Source: Kitasatospora kifunensis
GTDB taxonomy: Bacteria; Actinomycetota; Actinomycetes; Streptomycetales; Streptomycetaceae
Length of the DNA: 64,000 nt
Direction of reading: 5' to 3'
Assembly (NCBI RefSeq): GCF_014203855.1
Contig: NZ_JACHJV010000004.1
Location: forward strand, 1-64,000
The stretch's first letter is position 1. The number at the start of each line of letters is the position of its first letter. The notes beneath the pieces were generated by a model. That model did not search any database. It saw only the letters and a list, made by a program, of their open reading frames with translations, and was not told where the DNA came from. Below are positions 59,446-64,000 of the stretch, one piece after another. The position numbers and the translations under genes are program-made.

Positions 59446-60275
59446 GTGCTGCTCGCGCGGGTGCGCAGGAACTCGGCTCCCTCACGCAGGGCGTCGGCCG
59501 GATCGCCCTTGACGTGGGTCTCCAGCCCGTAGGGCAGACCCGGGCGAAGCTCGTCCAGCACGGTGAGCAGCTCACCGTAGGGGACCTCGCCGCGGCCGGC
59601 CGGGCAGAACTCCAAGGTGCCCTCGGAGTGCGCCCGCCAGTCCTTGACGTGGACGTACTCGGTGAACGGGGCCAGCTGCGCCACGGTGTCCACGGTGGCG
59701 TGGCCGACCTCGTGCAGGTTCCCGAGGTCCAACCACAGGCCCAGCGCCGAATGCCGGCCGAGCACATCCAGGAGGCCGTCCGGCTTGGCCATGGTGCACA
59801 CCGGCTCGTTCTCCAGCAGCAGCCGGATGCCGGCCCGCTGCGCGCACTCCAGCGCGTAGGGCAGCAGCGGGTCGTCGGCGAAGGCCTCGGTCAGGTCGCC
59901 GACTCGCAGGTGGGAGAAGACCCGCACCCGGGGCGCCCCGAGGATCCCGGCGACCTCCAGCGCCCGGTCGACCCAGCGCTTCCGGTCGGCGCGCGCGACC
60001 TGGGTGGGGAACCCGAACGAGTCGACGCGGCCGGGCTTCGCCTCGGGCAGGCACCACTTCCACAGCGGGGCGGCCAGCGCGGCCACCCGCAGCCCGCGGG
60101 CGGTGGCGGCGCCGCGCAGCGAGTCGAGCTGGTCGTCGTCCGCCAGGAGCAGGTTGCGGTCCCAGGCGGTGCGAAGCTCCAGGTCGCCGATGTCCAGGGC
60201 GGCGGCGAGGTCCATGCCCACCGCGGGGTCCTGGCCGAGCTCGTCGGGGTTGAGTACGAGCAGTGGGGTCAGCAT
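59439..60275 (-). CDS. TIM-barrel sugar isomerase/epimerase-like enzyme
   Basis: The 278-residue protein has the metal-ligand pattern of xylose-isomerase-like TIM barrels: LLENEP near 155, WLDLGNLHEVGHA near 180-192, YVHVKDW near 207 and GLETHVKGD near 247. It should isomerise or epimerise a sugar or sugar-acid. ATG 60275 is chosen for GGAGG 6 bases upstream rather than GTG 60290. It is the first enzyme gene of the operon, separated from the small peptide gene by a strong hairpin. Confidence 0.75.
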   Translation of the reverse strand: MLTPLLVLNPDELGQDPAVGMDLAAALDIGDLELRTAWDRNLLLADDDQLDSLRGAATARGLRVAALAAPLWKWCLPEAKPGRVDSFGFPTQVARADRKRWVDRALEVAGILGAPRVRVFSHLRVGDLTEAFADDPLLPYALECAQRAGIRLLLENEPVCTMAKPDGLLDVLGRHSALGLWLDLGNLHEVGHATVDTVAQLAPFTEYVHVKDWRAHSEGTLEFCPAGRGEVPYGELLTVLDELRPGLPYGLETHVKGDPADALREGAEFLRTRASSTC

Positions 60276-60301
60276 GTGATCCTCCGTCAAGATGGGGACG
60301 G

Positions 60302-60347
60302 CCCCGGGGGGGCGCCGGTCGATAGCGACGACCGGCGCCCCCCGGGG
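60302..60347 (-). terminator. attenuator-like hairpin after the peptide gene
   Basis: Arms 60302-60321 and 60329-60347 pair over 19 bp with one bulged G. It lies 15 bases past the stop of the small peptide and 27 bases before the first enzyme start, as in many peptide clusters where it lowers read-through so that more precursor than enzyme is made. Confidence 0.7.
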
Positions 60348-60362
60348 TTCAGCAGGTGCCGG

Positions 60363-60440
60363 TCAGTGGTGCGGCGGCGGCGGGGTACCGGGCGGGGCCG
60401 GCGGCTGCGGGGGCGGAGGCGGAGGCGGCTGCGGGGCCAT
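60363..60440 (-). CDS. 25-residue proline-rich peptide ending in His-His
   Basis: The 26-codon frame starts at ATG 60440 with AGGAG 7 bases upstream and ends in TGA at 60363. The peptide begins MAPQ, has a run of seven Pro, then Q, A, G and T between further Pro, a run of four Pro and a final HH; 17 of 25 residues are Pro. It has no Cys, Ser, Lys or aromatic residue. It is too short for most gene callers. Placed first in an operon of six tailoring-type enzymes, it looks like a precursor peptide (RiPP) or a scaffold on which they act. The frame is open further upstream (to 60770), but that part has random codon use. Confidence 0.65.
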   Translation of the reverse strand: MAPQPPPPPPPQPPAPPGTPPPPHH

Positions 60441-60673
60441 GACGGATCTCCTGTCGGTGATGGGTGAGTTGGGCGCGAAGCGGCCCGGAGTCGGCCAGGG
60501 CGAAGCCGATCGTGCCCGAGCGGACGGAGTTCCCCAGGAGCTCCCCGCCGGGGACCGCGTCCCTGACCGCTCACTCAGAATCGGCCGCATGACCTGCCCC
60601 GGACCAGTACCGTGAGGGTCGCGAACCGTCGCGAAGAAGTGACTGTGCGTGAAGCGGAATTGAGGGGGAGTCC
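60441..60673. other. divergent region between peptide gene and regulator
   Basis: This must hold the promoters of the biosynthetic operon and the regulator gene. GTCGCGAA occurs twice in tandem (60618-60625 and 60628-60635), a possible site for the regulator. I could not fix the -10 and -35 boxes. Confidence 0.45.
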
Positions 60674-62059
60674 ATGGCCAAGGGCACCGGCAATCCGGAT
60701 CTGCAGGCCTGGGTACAGGCCAGCGGCCTGTCACTCGGGGAGATCGCCCGCCGCACCACCGCGCTGGCACAGCGCACCGGACACACGCAGGTCACACCCG
60801 ACACCACCCGCGTCAGCCGCTGGCTGGGCGGGGAACGACCGCGCCCGCCCGTCCCCGAGCTCCTCTCCCAGGTGCTGGGCGACGAGCTCGGCAGACTCCT
60901 GACGCCCAGTGACCTCGGCCTCGTTCCGACCGGCGTGGCGCTGGATACGCTTCAGGTACCGCTGCTGACCGAACCGGCGGCAGCGACCCTGGCCGGATGG
61001 ACCCGGATGGACCTGCTGATGCCCGACCGACGCGAAACCCTCAAACTCGCCGCCGGAGCCACGCTGATCGCCGTCGCCGAGCACCTCCTCGGCGGCGCCT
61101 CCCGATCCCTGACCCGCTCCGAGGCCGGGTTCGACGCCGACAGCACGACTGCGCTCGAAGCGGTCACGGCCATGTTCGCGCGCCTGGAGGCCGACCACGG
61201 CAGCGGCATCTACCGCACCGCGATCGTGGGCCAGCTCTCCGAAGTCGCCCGCCGCATCCAGGACGGCGTGCCCGCCAACCTGCGCCCCCGGGTCTTCGCC
61301 GCGACCGCCGACCTGGCCGCCCTCGCAGGCTGGGCCAGCCATGACGCCGGGCGCCTCGGCGCCGCGCAGCGCTACTGGAGCTACGCCCTCCATGCCGCCA
61401 CCCAGGCCCGTGTGCCCGGGCGCGGAGCGGAGATCGTCACCCGCATGTCACACCAGATGATCTACCTCGGGCGGCTGGACGACGCCCTGGGCCTGCTCGA
61501 AGTGGCGGCCGCCCGGGCCGACCGGGACGGCCAGCCTCTGGTTCGGGCGCTCACCCAGTCGCAGACCGGCCGCGTCCATGCTGCCCTGGGCCACCCCGAC
61601 CAGGCCGCTCGTCACCTCGATCGGGCAGACGACCTCCTTGCCGACGCCGCCGCGGCGCCGGCGCCCGCCTGGCTCGCCTACTTCGATGGCGCCGAGCACT
61701 CCGGTGCCCGGGCCGTCAGCGCCCGCGATCTCACGCACCTAGGTCACCGCGGACATCCCGCCAGTCCCCACTTCGAAGCCGCCCTTCGACTGCGCGCCCC
61801 AGGGTACGAGCGGGTCCGGGCGATGGATCAGATCGGCCTCGCCGCCGCGCTGTTGGACGAGGGCGAGCCGGAGCGCGCGGCCGCCGTCGGGCACCAAGCC
61901 CTGACAACCGCCGGCCTGGAGTCCGCTCTCGTCGCGTCCCGGATGAACACCCTGCTGGCAGCCACCGACCGCTACCGCACGCCCGAGGTCCACCAACTAC
62001 GCAATCGGGCAGCTGACCTGGTGGCCCGCGCGCCGCTCGCCTCCTCCGTGGCGGCGTGA
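60674..62059 (+). CDS. HTH-TPR transcriptional regulator
   Basis: The 461-residue protein has an N-terminal Xre-like HTH (about residues 18-60: LSLGEIARRTTALA and VSRWLGGERPRPP), a hydrophobic helix near 130-145 and then about 300 residues of TPR-like helical repeats. This is the standard plan of Streptomyces cluster regulators. GGGGGAG lies 6 bases before the ATG. It is coded divergently from the proline-rich peptide operon, so it is the likely regulator of that operon. Confidence 0.75.
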   Translation: MAKGTGNPDLQAWVQASGLSLGEIARRTTALAQRTGHTQVTPDTTRVSRWLGGERPRPPVPELLSQVLGDELGRLLTPSDLGLVPTGVALDTLQVPLLTEPAAATLAGWTRMDLLMPDRRETLKLAAGATLIAVAEHLLGGASRSLTRSEAGFDADSTTALEAVTAMFARLEADHGSGIYRTAIVGQLSEVARRIQDGVPANLRPRVFAATADLAALAGWASHDAGRLGAAQRYWSYALHAATQARVPGRGAEIVTRMSHQMIYLGRLDDALGLLEVAAARADRDGQPLVRALTQSQTGRVHAALGHPDQAARHLDRADDLLADAAAAPAPAWLAYFDGAEHSGARAVSARDLTHLGHRGHPASPHFEAALRLRAPGYERVRAMDQIGLAAALLDEGEPERAAAVGHQALTTAGLESALVASRMNTLLAATDRYRTPEVHQLRNRAADLVARAPLASSVAA

Positions 62060-62077
62060 GTGCTGCGGCTCAGCCCG

Positions 62078-62126
62078 TTTGTCAGGCTACGCCTGACAAA
62101 CGGATTTGTCAGGCGTAGCCTGACAA
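62078..62126. promoter_or_regulatory. double palindromic operator over a leaderless promoter
   Basis: Two palindromes, TTGTCAGGC-TAC-GCCTGACAA (62079-62099) and TTGTCAGGC-GTA-GCCTGACAA (62106-62126), lie 27 bases apart and are also mirror images of each other. They overlap CTGACA (62093-62098), a 17-base gap and TAGCCT (62116-62121); the ATG 62129 begins 7 bases later without a ribosome site. This is a tightly repressed, probably leaderless promoter. Confidence 0.75.
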
Positions 62127-62128
62127 GC

Positions 62129-62917
62129 ATGGCGACTTCGCGAGCACCCTCGGTCCCTCAGCTCTCCCCGCTGGATGAAGCGCGCGTCAACTTCTCCGAT
62201 GCCGCCGCGGTGGTCGCAGACCTCGCGCGCGGCCTCGTGCCCGTCCGGCCGGACTGGCGGGCCGACGACCCGGCCAGCTACCTGCGCGACGCCCTGACCG
62301 TGCAGGACAAGTTCGTCACCCGCATGGTCCGGCTGGCCGTCATCGCCAGCCGTGAGGCCGGCGCGACCTGGGACCAGCTCGGCGAGGTCGCCGAGATCTC
62401 CAGGCAGAGCGCCCACGGACGCTGGGCCGAGCTGATGCAGGAATGGAACGCCGACGGACGGCGGATCCAAGACCGCTTCGGCTTCTCGGACGCCCTGCGT
62501 GTGGCCAACCGACTGGACGGCTGGTACGCGGTCGGCCGCACCGGCGGCGACCCGATCGTCACCGGACCCCGCGGTCTGCGCGCCGTCACCGACGGCCTCG
62601 ACGCGACCCACGCACCGCCGAAGGAATGGGAGGAAGACCGCCCGGCCCGGCCCGCGACCACCGCCGCGATGCGCGCCGCGATGCATCACTACACCGACCA
62701 CGACTTCGGAGACGGCGTCCTGCGGTACATCCTCGCCTACCCCCCGGCGGACCTGCTCGCCGACGCAATGGAGTGGGGCTGGGAGGACCCGCGGGTCCGC
62801 GCGCAGCTCGCCGAAGCCCTCACGCAGACCCTCCTGACCGGCCAGTCCTGGCCGACGGACGCATCGCCGACCTTCTTGCGGCGCCTGGCAGCTGCCGACC
62901 GCCGCTTCCCCGCCTGA
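62129..62917 (+). CDS. HTH protein, likely autoregulator
   Basis: The 262-residue protein has a helix-turn-helix near residues 78-100 (ATWDQLGEVAEISRQSAHGRW), preceded by helices. The C-terminal half contains YILAYPPADLLADAMEWGW and an acidic, Pro-rich linker. The ATG sits right after the double operator, so the protein may bind it and control itself and the following gene. No close family was recognised. Confidence 0.65.
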   Translation: MATSRAPSVPQLSPLDEARVNFSDAAAVVADLARGLVPVRPDWRADDPASYLRDALTVQDKFVTRMVRLAVIASREAGATWDQLGEVAEISRQSAHGRWAELMQEWNADGRRIQDRFGFSDALRVANRLDGWYAVGRTGGDPIVTGPRGLRAVTDGLDATHAPPKEWEEDRPARPATTAAMRAAMHHYTDHDFGDGVLRYILAYPPADLLADAMEWGWEDPRVRAQLAEALTQTLLTGQSWPTDASPTFLRRLAAADRRFPA

Positions 62918-62949
62918 TCAACCCGAAGAACGCTGAGAAGAGGAGAGGC

Positions 62950-63312
62950 ATGCTGATCGGACGTAAGAAGACGAACTCCGACACCGAGGTGCTCGCCGAA
63001 CTGCGCGAGTGCGCCCTGCGGGCGATCTGGCGGCTCACCCAGGAGAACGGCCCCAGCGACATCAACCCCCACACCGTCCGGCTCACCCCGCACACCCTGG
63101 CGTCGATGCTGACGTTCACCCGGGACGGCTCGAAGTACGACGGCGCGGACCCGTTCTTCCACTTCGCGCACATGATCTTCGCGGGCAAGGAAGAGAACCG
63201 GGAAGCCCGCCACGACTGGGCGGTCTGGGAGCTGGAGCGGCTCGATCGTCCCGAAGCCGCCCGGAGGCTGGATGAGCTCGTGGCAACCGAGGGCGGTGCT
63301 CGGGCCCGCTGA
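62950..63312 (+). CDS. small unknown protein
   Basis: The 120-residue protein is mixed-charge and helical, with DGADPFFHFAHMIFAGKEEN near residues 65-84. GAGGAGAGG lies 5 bases before the ATG, 32 bases after the HTH gene, so the two form an operon. No family was recognised. Confidence 0.6.
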   Translation: MLIGRKKTNSDTEVLAELRECALRAIWRLTQENGPSDINPHTVRLTPHTLASMLTFTRDGSKYDGADPFFHFAHMIFAGKEENREARHDWAVWELERLDRPEAARRLDELVATEGGARAR

Positions 63313-63343
63313 CCGGTTGTAGCTGCTCCACCTAAGCGTTACT

Positions 63344-63387
63344 CAGGCTGTAGCTGCCAAAACGGCCGTTTTGGCAGCTACAGCCTG
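63344..63387. repeat. 44-bp perfect palindrome, right copy
   Basis: The exact palindrome is centred between 63365 and 63366 with the same 26-base core as the one at 53636. On its left lies CTAAGCGTTACT, the inverted counterpart of the flank of the left copy. It also lies between convergent genes, where a terminator would be expected. Confidence 0.7.
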
Positions 63388-63413
63388 CTATTTCAGGCCC
63401 GGAGTAAGGTTGG

Positions 63414-64000
63414 TTACGGGACGGGGACGGGAGCGTAGGCGCGTGCCTGGGTGGTCCACATCGCTGCATACTCCCCGTCAGCGGCCAGCAGATCGCCGTG
63501 CGTCCCCTCCTCCAGAACGCGGCCGTGGTCGAGAACGATGATCCGGTCGGCGTGCTGAGTGGAGCCGAGGCGGTGCGTGATCAGGATGACGGTCCGGCCG
63601 GCGGCGAGTTCGCGGATGCGGTCGTAGGCGGCCTGCTCGGCCCGGGGGTCCAGCGCGCTGGTCGGTTCGTCGCAGATCAGCAGCGGCGCGTGGCTGCGGG
63701 CGTAGGCGCGGGCCGCGGCGATCCGCTGCCACTGGCCGCCGGAGAGGTCCCGACCACCGGACTGGGCGGGGCGGATGAAGGTCTCCAGGCCGTCGGGCAG
63801 CGAGTCGATGACCTCGGTGGCGCCTGCGGCGCGGGCGGCGGCGAGCACGGCGTCGTCGCCCTGGTCGCCCTGGCCGAGCGTGATGTTCTCCCGGACGGTG
63901 GCCTGCCAGCGGGCGATCTCCTGGGGCAGCATCGCCAGGCGGGAGAAGAGCTCGTCCGGATCGACGGCGGTCAGGTCGGTGCCGTCCCAGGTGACGGTGC
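63414..64000 (-). CDS. ABC transporter ATP-binding subunit, 5' part missing
   Basis: The visible 195 residues are the C-terminal half of an ABC exporter ATPase: a Q-loop LAMLPQE, the signature SGGQWQR, Walker B LLICDEPTSALD and the H-loop LITHRLG. The frame continues past the right end, so Walker A and probably a fused TM domain lie outside. It is a typical export ATPase; cargo is unknown. It lies just outside the right palindrome. Confidence 0.85.
   Translation of the reverse strand, partial: TVTWDGTDLTAVDPDELFSRLAMLPQEIARWQATVRENITLGQGDQGDDAVLAAARAAGATEVIDSLPDGLETFIRPAQSGGRDLSGGQWQRIAAARAYARSHAPLLICDEPTSALDPRAEQAAYDRIRELAAGRTVILITHRLGSTQHADRIIVLDHGRVLEEGTHGDLLAADGEYAAMWTTQARAYAPVPVP

Noticed and set aside
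60441..60770. Longer precursor starting up to 110 residues before the proline-rich peptide
   Set aside because: The upstream part of the frame has many A/T third positions and no ribosome site, whereas ATG 60440 has AGGAG at the right distance.
1..64000. tRNA, rRNA or an intact insertion sequence
   Set aside because: No tRNA-like cloverleaf, rRNA stretch or transposase-like protein was seen on either strand, but this was by reading only.

Overview
The window is very GC-rich (third codon positions are almost always G or C) and has the codon use, leaderless promoters and gene families of a streptomycete-type actinomycete (Streptomyces or Kitasatospora). A replication-initiator-like protein, a MobF relaxase next to nested inverted repeats, a giant methylase-helicase and a complete set of type IV secretion genes mark it as a large conjugative plasmid or an integrated conjugative element. 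I see no rRNA, tRNA, CRISPR array or intact transposase.

Layout. 1-0.9 kb: a translationally coupled operon of three small unknown proteins on the minus strand. 1.3-3.3 kb: two operator-like palindromes, an HTH regulator and a PP2C-type phosphatase. 3.7-6.9 kb: a winged-helix, Cys-rich initiator-like protein and two coupled unknown genes, closed by a strong terminator. 7.4-15.0 kb: an accessory array of ten small, mostly unrecognised genes. Almost every one is preceded by the same kind of leader: a GC hairpin with CGGGAAT in its loop, then a conserved ACCGA...CCTCAAC tail. Four identical promoters drive the array and the following C5 DNA methyltransferase. 15.6-18.0 kb: the methyltransferase and an HNH endonuclease-like gene. 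18.1-24.0 kb: a coiled-coil protein, an oriT-like set of nested inverted repeats and the 1,690-residue MobF relaxase-helicase. 24.2-41.1 kb: one 5,603-codon gene fusing an N6-adenine methylase, an SNF2-like helicase and about 3,600 residues of duplicated modules, with a separate 96-codon gene nested in another frame. 41.2-43.1 kb: a coiled-coil protein.

43.2-50.8 kb (minus strand) is the secretion operon: pilin-like, VirB8-like, VirB6/TrbL-like, SCO6880-family, VirB4-like ATPase, VirD4-like coupling protein and a DUF4913 protein. 51.0-53.6 kb (plus strand) adds a transglycosylase-NlpC/P60 wall hydrolase, a lipoprotein and a charged unknown protein. With the relaxase this is a single-strand DNA transfer system, not the FtsK/TraB double-strand type usual for Streptomyces plasmids.

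53.7-63.3 kb lies between two near-identical long palindromes in inverted arrangement. It holds two small unknown genes and then a compact minus-strand operon: a 25-residue proline-rich peptide ending in His-His, a hairpin, and six overlapping enzyme genes (TIM-barrel isomerase, Gfo/Idh oxidoreductase, archaeal-type S-adenosylmethionine synthetase, HprK-like kinase, GT-A glycosyltransferase, CofE-like glutamyl ligase). A divergent HTH-TPR regulator and an autoregulator-like gene behind a double palindromic operator follow. This is the best candidate for an undescribed biosynthetic system. An ABC transporter ATPase runs off the right end.
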